A DNA stretch of 64,000 bases from Oscillospiraceae bacterium (GCA_021199355.1 JAJQIF010000009.1:549792-613791); one strand, 5' to 3'; counted from the stretch's first letter, positions 15,509-25,716 are shown. Translations and numbers: made by a program. The notes: generated by a model from the letters alone, not told the origin.

Positions 15509-16297
15509 TCATTCATGTAAAATTGCGGGGTTAAATACCGCTCTTCGTTCTCCGCTTTCCGTAAACGCCAGCAGGGCATTTACGTTTTTCTTTTTTCCTG
15601 TTTCATCTTCTATGTATAATTCATCGGGAGAAAAGGCATAGAGAAGCCCTTCGCCATCTATTGTTGAGTACGGCACAGCCGAGAAGCGTTCCAAATTCGG
15701 TTTATCACCAGAACCTGTACAGATTATAACCGGCTTTCCGCTGAATAAATCGGTAACGGTATTCCCGGTATCGGCAACGCCGTCAAAGCTGTAACTGCTT
15801 CCACCATAGTCAAACATCACCCGGTAAGCATGATTCCGGTCGGCTTTTCTTGAAAGAAAGCCGGAGATAATCACTGTCAGGACGTAAATAACAGCCGTGA
15901 AGAATATCAGCGTTCCGAGCGATATGTCGAAATAGAAAGAAGCGTTGTTTATGTAGATAATATCCGTTCCAATCAAAGATTGAAGAAGATAAACAGCCCC
16001 GCCGAAGACTATATTCACTCCGAAAAACTCGGCACTAAGAATCAGAAATCTCTGCTTGCCCATGCCCCTTCGCAGAAAAGTCACAGTTATTATTACTGCA
16101 AAAGAAAGTATTTTCAGAAATATGACGCCTATACTCTCAGGGATTATGATTATAAGAGCCGAAAAGCCGCCGATAAAGGCTCCTGCCGCCATTCTCACAG
16201 GCTTGGAATATTGATGCGAAAGCTTTGATGTGAGACTTAAAGTAAGCCATGTTATGTATGCGTTTACTATTACGAGAGTGTCAAGATAAATGCTCAT
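15509..16297 (-). CDS. spoIIGA: Sigma-E processing peptidase SpoIIGA
   Basis: Membrane-bound aspartic peptidase that removes the pro-sequence of sigma-E when triggered from the forespore. 262 residues: five hydrophobic segments in the first 150, then a cytosolic aspartyl-protease-like domain with the catalytic DTGNT motif near residue 175. The start is placed at the ATG at 16297 ([14 protein letters not shown], like other SpoIIGA N-termini), with GGTGA 5 bases before; a GTG nine bases earlier overlaps that site. First gene of the spoIIG operon. Confidence 0.93.
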   Translation of the reverse strand: MSIYLDTLVIVNAYITWLTLSLTSKLSHQYSKPVRMAAGAFIGGFSALIIIIPESIGVIFLKILSFAVIITVTFLRRGMGKQRFLILSAEFFGVNIVFGGAVYLLQSLIGTDIIYINNASFYFDISLGTLIFFTAVIYVLTVIISGFLSRKADRNHAYRVMFDYGGSSYSFDGVADTGNTVTDLFSGKPVIICTGSGDKPNLERFSAVPYSTIDGEGLLYAFSPDELYIEDETGKKKNVNALLAFTESGERRAVFNPAILHE

Positions 16298-16313
16298 GTC
16301 TGTCACCGTTTTT

Positions 16314-16347
16314 ATTCTATCCCAGCCTGATAGCGTAATTTGTCAAA
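16314..16347 (-). promoter_or_regulatory. spoIIG promoter: -35/-10 with 21-nt spacer and 0A-like box
   Basis: Minus strand: TTGACA (16346-16341) and TAGAAT (16319-16314) separated by 21 nt. The plus-strand TGTCAAA (16341-16347) differs by one base from the 0A box TGTCGAA and overlaps the -35. A 22-bp spacer and Spo0A sites overlapping the -35 are known from the B. subtilis spoIIG promoter. The leader would be only about 10 nt, which is unusually short. Confidence 0.55.
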
Positions 16348-16369
16348 TACGGTACAAGCAGACATAAAA

Positions 16370-16401
16370 ATAAAGGCTCCACCGGTCAGGCGAAGCCTTT
16401 A
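16370..16401 (-). terminator. Terminator of the coaE-apeB operon end
   Basis: Stem AAAGGCT / AGCCTTT around a GC-rich inner part, followed on the minus strand by TATTTTTATG, just past the apeB stop. Confidence 0.75.
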
Positions 16402-16415
16402 TGAGGTTTAAGTAA

Positions 16416-17834
16416 TCAGTTCTTGAAGAATACTGCGAATCCCTTGTAAGCCATGTAAACGTCAAGCTTTGCGGTGACTTCATAAGGAGAGTGCATCGAA
16501 AGAACAGGAACTCCGACATCGACAACATCTATGCCGAGGTTTGCAACATATGCCGCAACGGTTCCGCCACCGCCGAGGTCAACTCTTCCGAGCTCACAGG
16601 TCTGCCAGATAACATCGTTTGAATCGAAGATATTTCTGACGTAAGAAACAAATTCAGCATGCGCATCGTTGCATCCGCTCTTTCCACGGGATCCGGTGAA
16701 CTTGCACATCGCAACGCCATAGTTGCAATAAGAAGCGTTTCTCGGCTCGTTTACCTCAGGGAATGTCGGGTCAAACGCCGCGGAAACATCCGCAGAGAGG
16801 CAGGAGGAATGAGATAAAACTGTAGGAGCATCGGTGCCGGCATTCTTTCCAATGTGGAAGATGAAGTCTTCAAGGTAGTGACTCTGAAGTCCTGTGTTGC
16901 CCATGCTGCCGATTTCTTCCTTATCGGTAAGGACAGTGACGCAGGTTGTCTTCGGATTCTCGCAATCAAGGATTGCCTCGAGAGCTGTATAGGCGCAGGA
17001 TCTGTCGTCCTGTCCGTATGCGGCGATAAGTCCTCTGTCGAGACCGACATCCCTCGCCTTAAATGTGGGAACGATTTCGAGCTCAGCGGAAATGAAGTCA
17101 TCCTCTACTATTCCGTACTTTTCGAAGAGAATCGAAAGAACATTGAGCTTGACTTTCTCAGAAACCTCATCATCGTTGAAGGGACGAGAGCCGATTAAGA
17201 CATTGAGCTCTTCGCCTCTGATTCCGTCGCCGAGGGTTCTCTTGGACTGCTCCTGAGCAAGGTGCGGAAGAAGGTCGGTGATTATGAAGATAGGATCATT
17301 CTCGTCCTCGCCGATTGTTACGGTTACCTTTTCGCCGTTTGCCTTGCAGATAACGCCGTGAAGTGCAAGCGGGATGGTGGGCCACTGATACTTTCTTATG
17401 CCGCCATAGTAGTGAGTCTTGAGCAAGCAAAGCTCGTTCGACTCATAAACGGGATGCTGTTTGAGGTCGAGTCTCGGGGAGTCAATGTGAGCGGCAGCAA
17501 TCTTTACGCCATCCTCAAGAGACTCGGTTCCGAACACACAGAGAACAATGCTCTTGCCACGGTTGTTCCAGTAGACCTTTTCGCCGGCGGAATATGCTTT
17601 CTTGGGGTCATACTCCTTGAAGCCCTTTTCTGCTGCAAGCTGGATAGCGGTATCAACAGCCTCACGCTCGGTCTTGGAGCTGTCAAGAAAGCTCTTGTAG
17701 CCTTCACAGAAGCTGTCAACAGCTTCCTTTTCCTGATCGCTTATTTTAAGCAATCCGTTCTTCTTCTGGGTAAAGAGCTTCTCCTGAAGCGCCTTACCGG
17801 CAGATTTTTCTTTTTCGTTTTTTACGTCTGACAT
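16416..17834 (-). CDS. apeB: M18 family zinc aminopeptidase
   Basis: Cytosolic metallo-aminopeptidase of the aspartyl/vacuolar aminopeptidase family, trimming N-terminal (often acidic or neutral) residues. 472 residues. Metal ligands are seen in AAAHIDSPRLD (His/Asp near residue 114), in the DKEEIGSMGNTG motif near 308 with the catalytic and ligand Glu pair, and in SMHSPYEV near the C-terminus. A GGGGTVA loop near 425 is typical. It is the last gene of the run prfA-tsaC-coaE-transglycosylase-apeB, followed by a terminator. Clear family member; exact substrate unknown. Confidence 0.93.
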   Translation of the reverse strand: MSDVKNEKEKSAGKALQEKLFTQKKNGLLKISDQEKEAVDSFCEGYKSFLDSSKTEREAVDTAIQLAAEKGFKEYDPKKAYSAGEKVYWNNRGKSIVLCVFGTESLEDGVKIAAAHIDSPRLDLKQHPVYESNELCLLKTHYYGGIRKYQWPTIPLALHGVICKANGEKVTVTIGEDENDPIFIITDLLPHLAQEQSKRTLGDGIRGEELNVLIGSRPFNDDEVSEKVKLNVLSILFEKYGIVEDDFISAELEIVPTFKARDVGLDRGLIAAYGQDDRSCAYTALEAILDCENPKTTCVTVLTDKEEIGSMGNTGLQSHYLEDFIFHIGKNAGTDAPTVLSHSSCLSADVSAAFDPTFPEVNEPRNASYCNYGVAMCKFTGSRGKSGCNDAHAEFVSYVRNIFDSNDVIWQTCELGRVDLGGGGTVAAYVANLGIDVVDVGVPVLSMHSPYEVTAKLDVYMAYKGFAVFFKN

Positions 17835-17850
17835 GATAAAATCATCCTTT

Positions 17851-18414
17851 CTATAAAATCTCAGAATATCTTGTGTATGCTTTCATTATCTTTCTGACAT
17901 AGTGTCTGGTGTTGCTTCCTTCAAAGTCAGCTATGTCGGGATTTTCTAAAGACACTATTCCGTCTTCAATCCAACCGTCTACTTCGCCTATTCCCGAGTG
18001 GTATGCCGCCGCGGCAAGTTCATAGCTTCCGTATCTGTCATACAGAAAAGCGAGCATATACGAACCGTACATGATACTGTATTCGGGCGTGAACATGTCC
18101 TCATACGTCAAATCACTTTCGCCGAGCTTTGAGCTTACCCAGTCGAATGAATCCTCGATAATCTGCATAAGTCCGATGGCTCCGGCGTCCGAAACAGCGC
18201 TTGGGTCAAAGTTCGATTCGGTTTTGATAACGGCAAAAACAAAAGCTTCGTCGATTCCGAACTCTTCGCTGTATTTCTCAACTATTTCCCGATAATCAGT
18301 CCGGTAGCTCTCGCTTCCGAACCAATACGGCATATAGCCGAACAGAAAAGCGCCCAGACCACAGACGAACAGTATCAACAGAATAAAAGCGCCTATTCTC
18401 TTAATTACATTCAT
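17851..18414 (-). CDS. Membrane-anchored SLT-type lytic transglycosylase
   Basis: Cleaves peptidoglycan glycan strands with formation of 1,6-anhydro-muramic acid. 187 residues: one N-terminal membrane helix (8-28), then an SLT domain. The catalytic Glu is in VIKTESNFDPSAVS near residue 67, followed by GAIGLMQI and the AAAAYHSGIGEVDGWI stretch typical of the fold, ending near TRHYVRKIM. It overlaps the 3' end of coaE by 14 bases, so the two are translationally coupled. Similar coaE-SLT pairs are common in Clostridia. Confidence 0.9.
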   Translation of the reverse strand: MNVIKRIGAFILLILFVCGLGAFLFGYMPYWFGSESYRTDYREIVEKYSEEFGIDEAFVFAVIKTESNFDPSAVSDAGAIGLMQIIEDSFDWVSSKLGESDLTYEDMFTPEYSIMYGSYMLAFLYDRYGSYELAAAAYHSGIGEVDGWIEDGIVSLENPDIADFEGSNTRHYVRKIMKAYTRYSEIL

Positions 18415-19030
18415 CTGTATATAACCGCCTTAATTCTTCTATAACCGAGAGAGTTTTTTCTCTGAGACTGTCAATATCCGAATTATTCACTATTGTAAAC
18501 TGTGATTTGCTTATGAACATGTCGTCCGATTTCTGGGAGCCGAGCCGGGATTTCACCATTTCAACAGGTATTCCGTCTCTCTCAAGAACTCTCTGTATTT
18601 TGAGCTCCATCGGAGCAATCACGCTGACAACCGAAGAACAGATATCGTCAAGTCCGCTTTCAAAAAGCGTGGGAGCATCAAGAAGTACAAGTCTCTCATC
18701 TCTTGCTTTACAGGCTTCAACACGCCTGAAAATCTCCCTTGTTATGTATGGGAAAATGATATCGGTATAAGTCTTAAGCTTCTCGCTGTCACAGAACACT
18801 ATTCCTGCAAGCTTTCTTCGGTCAAGTCCCGTTTCTGTCACGCAATCCGGAAACAGCTCACACACTTCATCCAAAAAAGTTGGATCAGAAGCAACATCAT
18901 GCGAAATCTCGTCGGCGTTTATCGTCGGGAAGCCACAGCTTGCAAAAATACCGCTGACGGTAGACTTCCCCGCACCGCTCTGCCCGGTGAGTCCTATAAC
19001 TCTTATATTGTCAGATTCAAAAAGTCCCAT
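18401..19030 (-). CDS. coaE: Dephospho-CoA kinase
   Basis: Last step of coenzyme A synthesis: phosphorylates the ribose 3'-hydroxyl of dephospho-CoA. P-loop GLTGQSGAGKST near residue 14-25, then the DADEISH-type NADEISHDV and the lid region. About 209 residues counted from the ATG at 19030; an in-frame GTG at 19042 would add four residues but the AAGGAT site (19048-19043) would abut it, so the ATG is preferred. Operon member between tsaC and the transglycosylase gene. Confidence 0.92.
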   Translation of the reverse strand: MGLFESDNIRVIGLTGQSGAGKSTVSGIFASCGFPTINADEISHDVASDPTFLDEVCELFPDCVTETGLDRRKLAGIVFCDSEKLKTYTDIIFPYITREIFRRVEACKARDERLVLLDAPTLFESGLDDICSSVVSVIAPMELKIQRVLERDGIPVEMVKSRLGSQKSDDMFISKSQFTIVNNSDIDSLREKTLSVIEELRRLYTDECN

Positions 19031-19046
19031 CGGTCTTTTCACATCC

Positions 19047-20060
19047 TTAAAGCTTAATCAGATTGAACCCTGCCGAGCGAAGAATCCTGTTGTATACGGC
19101 AAGCCCGACACCGGTTCGTTCGGGACACCTTGCATAAACACGCTTGGCACCCATTTCATCAAACTGCCGGAGTCTCTCAAAGAGGTTGTGTGCCTGTTCA
19201 ACAGAATCGTCACCATATGTGAGATAGGGCACTCCTTCAACAGCCTCATTTTCATCAAACAGAAGACAATAAGTATTTTTGGTCTTGTTCTCAACTACAT
19301 ACTTCCTGAAGCTGTCGATATCGCTGTCGATAAGTATAACGTCAGCTTTCGGCGAATAGTGCTTATACTTCATTCCCGGCGAGCGCACAACAGTACCGCT
19401 CGAAAGCTTTGCCGACACTCCCTCGTCGATTATTACATTATCGCAAACTCTAAGTAAATCCTCGCGGGATATTCCACCCGGACGAAGTATTCTGATGCCA
19501 TCGCCCTCAAAAGTAATTACGGTGGATTCAACACCGACATCCGATTCCCCGCCGTCAACAACAGCCGAAATCCTGCCGGACATGTCTTCCATAACTCTTG
19601 TTGCATTCGTTGGACTCGGGCTTCCCGAAAGATTTGCGGAAGGTGCCGCAAGCGGAAGACCGCACTTTTCAATTATCTTCTGAGCTATCGGATTTGACGG
19701 AAACCTGATGCCGACAGTGTCAAGTCCTCCGCTCGTTACAAGAGGGATTGTATCCTTCTTCGGCATAATCATGGTAAGAGGTCCAGGCCAGAATAGCTCT
19801 GCACACTTATATGCAAGCTCCGGCACACTTTCTGCTATATCATAAACCATGTCGAATTTACTTATATGGACGATAAGTGGGTTGTCGCAAGGACGATTTT
19901 TAGCCGCAAAGATTTTCTTGACTGCGTTTTCGTCAAAAGCATTCGCCGCAAGACCATAAACAGTCTCGGTCGGAATAGCAACGACCTCGCCGTTCTTTAT
20001 AAACTCCGCCGCTTTTGATATATCACTATCTGATGTTCTTAGTAAAAGCGTTTCCATCAT
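19047..20060 (-). CDS. L-threonylcarbamoyladenylate synthase (Sua5-type)
   Basis: Makes threonylcarbamoyl-AMP from threonine, bicarbonate and ATP for the t6A37 modification of ANN-decoding tRNAs. 337 residues: a YrdC/Sua5 domain (1-205) with [14 protein letters not shown] and the [13 protein letters not shown] signature (KxR...SxxxN-like), then an extra Sua5 C-terminal domain (about 230-337), the long form also found as YwlC in B. subtilis. Its start overlaps the prfA stop as ATGA, so it is translationally coupled to prfA, an order widely conserved in Firmicutes. Confidence 0.94.
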   Translation of the reverse strand: MMETLLLRTSDSDISKAAEFIKNGEVVAIPTETVYGLAANAFDENAVKKIFAAKNRPCDNPLIVHISKFDMVYDIAESVPELAYKCAELFWPGPLTMIMPKKDTIPLVTSGGLDTVGIRFPSNPIAQKIIEKCGLPLAAPSANLSGSPSPTNATRVMEDMSGRISAVVDGGESDVGVESTVITFEGDGIRILRPGGISREDLLRVCDNVIIDEGVSAKLSSGTVVRSPGMKYKHYSPKADVILIDSDIDSFRKYVVENKTKNTYCLLFDENEAVEGVPYLTYGDDSVEQAHNLFERLRQFDEMGAKRVYARCPERTGVGLAVYNRILRSAGFNLIKL

Positions 20061-21133
20061 ATTTCACCCGCTTGCTTGGCAAGCTTCGCCGCCTGATCGG
20101 CGGTTGCAAGTGAGTCAATCACCTCGTCCAAATCACCATTCAATATAGAATCAAGCTTATACAGTGTCAAGCCGATTCTGTGGTCGCTGACTCTGCCTTC
20201 GGGAAAGTTATAGGTTCTGATTCTCTCGGAGCGGTCACCTGTTCCTATCTGTGAACGACGCTCGCCGGCGATTGCCTTGTCCTGTTCCTCCTGCTTCATC
20301 TCAAGGAGCCTTGAACAAAGGACCTTCATAGCCCTGTCTTTATTTTTTTGCTGACTGCGCTCATCCTGACATTCAACGACCATACCGGTCGGAAGATGTG
20401 TGATTCTGACCGCTGATTCGGTCTTATTTATATGCTGACCGCCTGCGCCGGAAGCTCTGAACACGTCTATCTTCAAATCTTTATCGTCAATATTAAGCTC
20501 GACATTCTCAGCTTCCGGAAGAACGGCAACCGTAGCCGTAGAAGTCTGGATTCTGCCCTGCGACTCGGTTTCCGGAACCCTCTGGACTCTGTGAACTCCG
20601 CTTTCATACTTGAATCTCGAATATGCTCCCGCACCTTCGACAGAGAAAGAAACCTCCTTGAAGCCTCCGAGCTCCGTCCTGTTTGCTCCCAAGACCTCTG
20701 TCTTCCATCTCTTGGTGTCGGAATACATTGTATACATTCTGAAAAGCGAGCCCGCAAAGAGTGCGGCTTCCTCACCACCCGCACCGGCACGGATTTCTAT
20801 TATAACATTTCTTGAGTCGTTGGGATCTTTCGGCAAAAGAAGAAGCTTAAGCTGTTCTGTAGTGCTCGCAATTTCTTCTTTCGCCTCTCTTAACTGCTCT
20901 TCTGCCATGAGCTTAAAGTCCGGGTCCGTTTCGTTTTTTATAAGCTCCTCAGCCTCGGATTTTGCATCTTCCGCCCGAAGATACGCCTTGTACACGTCTA
21001 TTATCGGAGTAAGCTGATTGTATTCCTTCATCAGACTTCTGTAAAGCTCGCCGCTTCCCGCTGTTTCGGGTTGCATCAATCGCTCGTTTATTTCATTGTA
21101 TCTGTCAAGCAAAGCGGCTAATTTTTCAAGCAT
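20057..21133 (-). CDS. prfA: Peptide chain release factor 1
   Basis: Terminates translation at UAA and UAG. 358 residues, normal length. The catalytic GGQ is in [18 protein letters not shown] near residue 225-242; the stop-codon-reading PxT-type loop is in the domain 2 stretch before it ([19 protein letters not shown] near 190). [21 protein letters not shown]-type C-terminal sequence is present near 300. It follows the DUF951 gene by 13 bases and overlaps tsaC by four. Confidence 0.97.
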   Translation of the reverse strand: MLEKLAALLDRYNEINERLMQPETAGSGELYRSLMKEYNQLTPIIDVYKAYLRAEDAKSEAEELIKNETDPDFKLMAEEQLREAKEEIASTTEQLKLLLLPKDPNDSRNVIIEIRAGAGGEEAALFAGSLFRMYTMYSDTKRWKTEVLGANRTELGGFKEVSFSVEGAGAYSRFKYESGVHRVQRVPETESQGRIQTSTATVAVLPEAENVELNIDDKDLKIDVFRASGAGGQHINKTESAVRITHLPTGMVVECQDERSQQKNKDRAMKVLCSRLLEMKQEEQDKAIAGERRSQIGTGDRSERIRTYNFPEGRVSDHRIGLTLYKLDSILNGDLDEVIDSLATADQAAKLAKQAGEI

Positions 21134-21146
21134 TCATATCCATCCT

Positions 21147-21350
21147 TTATTGTTTTTCGGGTTCTTCCCTTTCATCTGTGTTAATGCTCTTGACGTTCTT
21201 TTCAGCTTTGGATCTTAATATCATGAACTCGTGTCCACAGCCCTCACACTTGAGCTTAAAGTCCATTCCGGAACGCAATACCCGCATTCTGTTGGAGCCG
21301 CATGGATGCGGTTTCTTCATTATAAGAACATCGCCTTTTCTGATATCCAT
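21147..21350 (-). CDS. DUF951 family protein
   Basis: 67-residue protein of a small, widely conserved Firmicutes family without assigned function. Typical layout: GDVLIMKKPHPCGSNRMRVL, then KCEGCGHEFMILR, giving two Cys of a possible zinc site plus one in PHPCG; basic overall, suggesting nucleic-acid binding (inference). It leads the prfA operon from the promoter at 21394-21422. Confidence 0.88.
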   Translation of the reverse strand: MDIRKGDVLIMKKPHPCGSNRMRVLRSGMDFKLKCEGCGHEFMILRSKAEKNVKSINTDEREEPEKQ

Positions 21351-21393
21351 GTTTCATTCCCACTCCCACTCACTTAATTTCAATCAACATGTT

Positions 21394-21422
21394 ATTATAG
21401 CACAGTATTCCCGACTTCGCAA
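21394..21422 (-). promoter_or_regulatory. Promoter of the DUF951-prfA-tsaC-coaE operon
   Basis: Minus strand: -35 TTGCGA (21422-21417), 17-nt spacer, TGC plus -10 TATAAT (21399-21394). Confidence 0.7.
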
Positions 21423-21511
21423 CATTGACTTTCTCTCATAGGTCTATAAAAATCTCAGGCAACATATTATTTTAACAGTCGAAACACCGATAGGGAAAGG
21501 AAGGCTCACTA

Positions 21512-22429
21512 ATGATAAAATTTCCGCCGGAGGGCTATCTGATAAAAAAATCAGAAAATTCAGGATACATCGGTTCACCCGAAAGTTTAAAAAAAGCGAT
21601 GGACAATGAAATAATCCTCGAAGCAAAAGCAGACATGTGCACCGCTTCGCATGATTTGCTCATCAATCTCCCATGTATGAACGCTTATATGCCAAGAGAA
21701 GAATGCGCAATAGGCATCAGCGAAGGAAAAACAAAGGACATCGCAATAATATCAAGAGTCGGAAGACCGGTTATGTTCAACGTAATCGGATTAACGGAAA
21801 ATGAAGGAACGATATCCGCTGTTCTATCAAGAAGAAAAGCTCAGGAAAAGTGCATATCCGAGTATCTTTCACAGCTTTCGAGCGGTGAAATTATAGACGC
21901 AAGAGTCACGCATATTGAACAGTTCGGCTGTTTTGTCGACATAGGCTGTGGCATTCCGTCGATGATACCCATAGATGAGATTTCAGTCTCAAGGATATCC
22001 TCCCCTGCTGACAGATTTACAATCGGAGAAAGAATAAAAGTAGTATATAAGGGTACAGACGGCGACAAGTTCTACATATCCCACAAAGAGCTCTTAGGCA
22101 GTTGGGAAGAGAATGCCGGAATGTTCTCCGCCGGCGAGACAGTCCGTGGAATCGTGAGAAGTGTTGAAAGCTATGGAATTTTCGTTGAGCTTGCGCCGAA
22201 CCTTGCGGGACTCGCGGAGCCCAAAGACGGAGTCGAAGTCGGTCAGACTGCAAGCGTCTACATTAAATCCATAAATCCGGAAAAGATGAAGATAAAGCTC
22301 ATAATCGTTGATGTTTCGGATGCTCAGATTCGGTTTGAAAACCGATACTTTATTACCGACGGTATAATAGACCGTTGGCAGTATTCGCCCAACAGTTCGC
22401 AAAGACTCATAGAAACGGTATTTCAGTAA
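21512..22429 (+). CDS. S1 RNA-binding domain protein
   Basis: 305 residues with an N-terminal region unlike known domains by eye (1-115, including a possible degenerate S1 around residues 35-105) and two clear S1 domains: about 125-195 (EIIDARVTHIEQFGCFVDIGCGIPSMIP) and 208-275 (ETVRGIVRSVESYGIFVELAPNLAGLAEP). Such short multi-S1 proteins are often annotated as ribosomal protein S1-like in Clostridia; a role in RNA binding or translation is likely, but a true S1 function is not proven. GAAAGGAAGG precedes the ATG. It is convergent with rarA, only 5 bases between stops. Confidence 0.85.
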   Translation: MIKFPPEGYLIKKSENSGYIGSPESLKKAMDNEIILEAKADMCTASHDLLINLPCMNAYMPREECAIGISEGKTKDIAIISRVGRPVMFNVIGLTENEGTISAVLSRRKAQEKCISEYLSQLSSGEIIDARVTHIEQFGCFVDIGCGIPSMIPIDEISVSRISSPADRFTIGERIKVVYKGTDGDKFYISHKELLGSWEENAGMFSAGETVRGIVRSVESYGIFVELAPNLAGLAEPKDGVEVGQTASVYIKSINPEKMKIKLIIVDVSDAQIRFENRYFITDGIIDRWQYSPNSSQRLIETVFQ

Positions 22430-22434
22430 GGCTT

Positions 22435-23703
22435 TTATTTTTTGCCCTTTATCTTATCCCAATATTCTTTTGCGGCTTGCTCGGTTTTGTTATCGCCGTA
22501 GTTATAGTATTTCCTGTCTTTAAGATTATCCGGAAGATACTGCTGTTCAACCCACGAATTCGGATAGGAATGAGGGTACTTATAGCCTTGAGCCTTTCCG
22601 AGTTCCTTTGAGCCCGCATAGTGACCGTCCTGTAGATAAGCGGGGATATCTCCGGCATCACCGGCTCTTATGTCGGCGATAGCTTCATCTATGGCACAGA
22701 TTCCGCTGTTTGATTTGGGAGCGGTTGCAAGAAGTATGACAGCCTCGGCAAGCGGAAGTCTCGCCTCGGGAAGCCCCAACTGCATTGCACTGTCAACACA
22801 AGCCTTTACAATGGAAATAGCCTGAGGATAAGCAAGACCGACATCCTCACAAGCGATGACAAGAAGTCTTCTTGAAAGCGAGATTATATCCCCCGCTTCC
22901 ATAAGCCGTGCGGCATAGTGAAGAGCGGCATTTTCATCGGAGCCCCTGATAGATTTCTGTAATGCCGACAGAATATTATAGTGCTCATCGCCGTCACGAT
23001 CATAGCGCATATTGCTCCTCTGTGTGAGAAGCTTGGCGTTTTCAAGCGTTACGGTGATGCAATCGTCGCTTGAATCAGCCGACAAAACACACAGTTCGAC
23101 TGTATTTATCGACTTCCTGACATCTCCGCCGCAACCATGGGCAATATGCTCGATAACTCCGCCTTCAAGCCTGAGCTTCTTTCCCATTTCATCCGCTGAT
23201 ATCTGGAATGCTCGCTTGATTGCGGGAGCTATCTCGTCCGGAGGAACAGGCAGGAACTCAAATACAGTCGAACGGCTTATAATGGCATTATAGACCGAGA
23301 AATACGGATTCTCGGTTGTCGAGGATATGAGAGTTATCTTTCCGTTTTCTATGTACTCAAGAAGAGATTGTTGCTGTTTCTTATTCAGATACTGAATCTC
23401 ATCAAGATACAAAAGTATCCCATTATATCCAAAAAGCGAATCGGCATCAGTGATTATATCCTTGATGTCCTGTACCGAAGCGGATGTGCCGTTAAGCTTG
23501 TACATCCGCATATTTGTATTGTCGGCAATGATTCTTGCAACAGTCGTTTTTCCGATTCCGGAAGGACCATAGAAAATCATATTGGGGATATGTCCGCTTT
23601 CGATAATGCGTCTCAGCGGCTTGTTCTTACCGAGCAAATGTGACTGCCCAACCACATCATCAAGAGTCTTGGGTCTTATTTTGTCTGCTAAAGGTGATGC
23701 CAT
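22435..23703 (-). CDS. rarA: Replication-associated recombination protein A (RarA/MgsA AAA+ ATPase)
   Basis: Clamp-loader-like ATPase acting at stalled replication forks. 422 residues from the ATG at 23703, chosen because GAGGGGAT lies just upstream and MASPLADKIRPKTLDDVVGQ is the family N-terminus; an upstream in-frame codon adds 14 unlikely residues. Walker A GPSGIGKTT near residue 46-54, Walker B LYLDEIQ near 103, Arg-finger region SRSTVFEF near 143, and the C-terminal MgsA tetramerisation domain with DGHYAGSKELGKAQGYKYPHSY near 370. Lies downstream of clpX past a terminator-like stem. Confidence 0.95.
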   Translation of the reverse strand: MASPLADKIRPKTLDDVVGQSHLLGKNKPLRRIIESGHIPNMIFYGPSGIGKTTVARIIADNTNMRMYKLNGTSASVQDIKDIITDADSLFGYNGILLYLDEIQYLNKKQQQSLLEYIENGKITLISSTTENPYFSVYNAIISRSTVFEFLPVPPDEIAPAIKRAFQISADEMGKKLRLEGGVIEHIAHGCGGDVRKSINTVELCVLSADSSDDCITVTLENAKLLTQRSNMRYDRDGDEHYNILSALQKSIRGSDENAALHYAARLMEAGDIISLSRRLLVIACEDVGLAYPQAISIVKACVDSAMQLGLPEARLPLAEAVILLATAPKSNSGICAIDEAIADIRAGDAGDIPAYLQDGHYAGSKELGKAQGYKYPHSYPNSWVEQQYLPDNLKDRKYYNYGDNKTEQAAKEYWDKIKGKK

Positions 23704-23730
23704 CTCATATCCCCTCTCTTTGGAATTTAT

Positions 23731-23778
23731 AAAACAAGGGCACATTTTCTCCGAAAGCCGTGAAAGTGCGCCCTTTAT
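23731..23778 (-). terminator. Terminator of the tig-clpP-clpX region
   Basis: Stem AAGGGCGCA / TGTGCCCTT (one bulge) with a long inner loop, followed on the minus strand by GTTTTAT; 4 bases beyond the clpX stop. Confidence 0.6.
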
Positions 23779-23781
23779 AAT

Positions 23782-25038
23782 TTACTTCTTTTTGTCTGAC
23801 GTAGACTTTCTCACTATTTCAGGCTCTGCCCCTTCGGTTACGCACTCAGGGTTAATTACGATGCTCACAATGCTTGGGTCTGACGGAGCCTCAAACATTG
23901 ACTTCATGAGAATTCCCTCAACTATGGAGCGAAGTCCTCTTGCACCGGTTTTTTGCTCGAGAGCCTTCTTTGCGATTTCAACCTTCGCTTCATCGGTAAT
24001 CTCAAGGTCTATGTTATCATAGTCAAAGAGCTTTTTATACTGCTTCTCAAGAGAATTCTTCGGCTCGGAAAGAATTGTCACAAGCGCTTCCTCATCCAAG
24101 GGTGAAAGAACGGTCACAACCGGAAGTCTTCCGACAAGCTCGGGAATCATACCGAATCTTACAAGGTCCTGAGGGATTACCTTCTTCAGAACCTCCTTTG
24201 ACTCGAGCTTCTGACTTTCATTAATCGTTCCGCCGAAGCCCAGCTTGGATGTATCTGTTCTTCTGCGAATGATATTTTCAAGCCCATCGAATGCGCCGCC
24301 GCAGATGAATAAGATATTCTTGGTATCAACCTGAATAAATTCCTGCGTCGGATGCTTCCTTCCTCCCTGTGGAGGAACATTGGAAACTGTACCCTCGACT
24401 ATCTTTAATAGTGCCTGCTGAACGCCTTCGCCGCTTACGTCTCTCGTTATTGAAGTGTTCTCGGATTTTCTCGCTATCTTGTCTATTTCATCAATATAGA
24501 TAATTCCGTGCTCGGCGGCACTTACGTCATAGTCAGCCGCCTGAAGAAGCCTCAGAAGAACATTTTCAACGTCGTCTCCGACATATCCTGCCTCGGTAAG
24601 CGTTGTGGCATCTGCTATTGCAAACGGAACATTGAGAGTTTTTGCGAGTGTCTGTGCCAGAAGGGTCTTTCCGACACCGGTCGGTCCCAAAAGCAGGACG
24701 TTCGACTTCTGAATTTCGACATCATCGGCGTTATCGCTCGAAATTACTCTCTTATAGTGGTTGTACACGGCAACAGAGAGAGCAAGCTTTGCCTCATCCT
24801 GACCGATAACATATTTATCAAGCTCTTTCTTTATATCAACCGGCTTTGTCAACGTAATTTCCGAAGAATTACGCGCATTCGTGTCGACTAAATTTCTTTC
24901 TTCAAGTATGTCGTAGCAGAACATGACGCAATCGTCGCAGATATGAACATCACCGGCAGAAAACAGGCTCTTGACCTGACTTTCCGGCTTTCCGCAGAAA
25001 TTGCATCTCTTCATGCCGCCGCCATCGGATCCCGGCAT
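23782..25038 (-). CDS. clpX: ClpX, ATPase subunit of the ClpXP protease
   Basis: AAA+ unfoldase that feeds substrates to ClpP. 418 residues: N-terminal zinc-binding domain with CNFCG...CDDC (residues 11-38), Walker A GPTGVGKT near 122-129, Walker [11 protein letters not shown] near 186-195, RKHPTQEF and the C-terminal sensor-2 GARGLR near 370. The IGF-type ClpP-docking loop is replaced by LGFGG near 270, as is normal for Gram-positive ClpX. GAGGAAT precedes the ATG at 25038. Order tig-clpP-clpX is the conserved one. Confidence 0.97.
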   Translation of the reverse strand: MPGSDGGGMKRCNFCGKPESQVKSLFSAGDVHICDDCVMFCYDILEERNLVDTNARNSSEITLTKPVDIKKELDKYVIGQDEAKLALSVAVYNHYKRVISSDNADDVEIQKSNVLLLGPTGVGKTLLAQTLAKTLNVPFAIADATTLTEAGYVGDDVENVLLRLLQAADYDVSAAEHGIIYIDEIDKIARKSENTSITRDVSGEGVQQALLKIVEGTVSNVPPQGGRKHPTQEFIQVDTKNILFICGGAFDGLENIIRRRTDTSKLGFGGTINESQKLESKEVLKKVIPQDLVRFGMIPELVGRLPVVTVLSPLDEEALVTILSEPKNSLEKQYKKLFDYDNIDLEITDEAKVEIAKKALEQKTGARGLRSIVEGILMKSMFEAPSDPSIVSIVINPECVTEGAEPEIVRKSTSDKKK

Positions 25039-25125
25039 CCAGGATTCCTCCTTCTCAAAAGTATCCTGCCGAGCCGCTCAACAGTTATCTTTGTAACACC
25101 GAACGGTTCGGCAGTCTGACATCTT

Positions 25126-25716
25126 TTACTGTCTTACCATTATCTTGTCGATAAGACCATACTCCAAAGCTTCCTCGGGAGTCATATAGTTGTCCCTTTC
25201 AGTGTCTCTGGTTATGTCTTCAATCGGCTTGCCGGTGCACTCAGCGAGAATACGGTTGAGCTTCTCACGAGTCTTGACCATATGGTCAGATTGAATTTTT
25301 ATATCTGTACACTGACCGGAAAGTCCACCGCCACCGATAAGAGGCTGGTGGATAAGAATCTCGCTATTTGGAAGTGCAATTCTCTTTCCCTTTGCGCCGC
25401 CTGCAAGAAGCACCGCTCCCATAGAAGCCGCCATACCGACACAGATGGTGGAAACGTCACACTTGACATACTGCATTGTGTCGTAAATAGCCATTCCTGC
25501 GGTGATGGAGCCTCCGGGACTGTTGATGTAGAGATAGATATCCTTCTCAGCATCCTGTCCTTCAAGGAACAAAAGCTGTGCTACTACTATGCTTGCGGTA
25601 GCGTCATCGACCTGGTCGGAAAGGACTATAATTCTGTCATTCAAAAGACGTGAAAAGATATCGTAAAATCTTTCGCCGTGACTTGTCTGTTCAATTACGT
25701 TTGGTACAAGAGCCAT
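25126..25716 (-). CDS. clpP: ClpP, proteolytic subunit
   Basis: Serine protease forming the double heptameric chamber used by ClpX/ClpC. 196 residues. Catalytic Ser in [10 protein letters not shown] near residue 98, His in LIHQPLIGG near 123, Asp in the DTERDNYM stretch near 172; YINSPGGSI oxyanion strand near 64-72. AAGGAGG precedes the ATG. Located 61 bases after tig and 87 before clpX on the same strand. Confidence 0.98.
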   Translation of the reverse strand: MALVPNVIEQTSHGERFYDIFSRLLNDRIIVLSDQVDDATASIVVAQLLFLEGQDAEKDIYLYINSPGGSITAGMAIYDTMQYVKCDVSTICVGMAASMGAVLLAGGAKGKRIALPNSEILIHQPLIGGGGLSGQCTDIKIQSDHMVKTREKLNRILAECTGKPIEDITRDTERDNYMTPEEALEYGLIDKIMVRQ

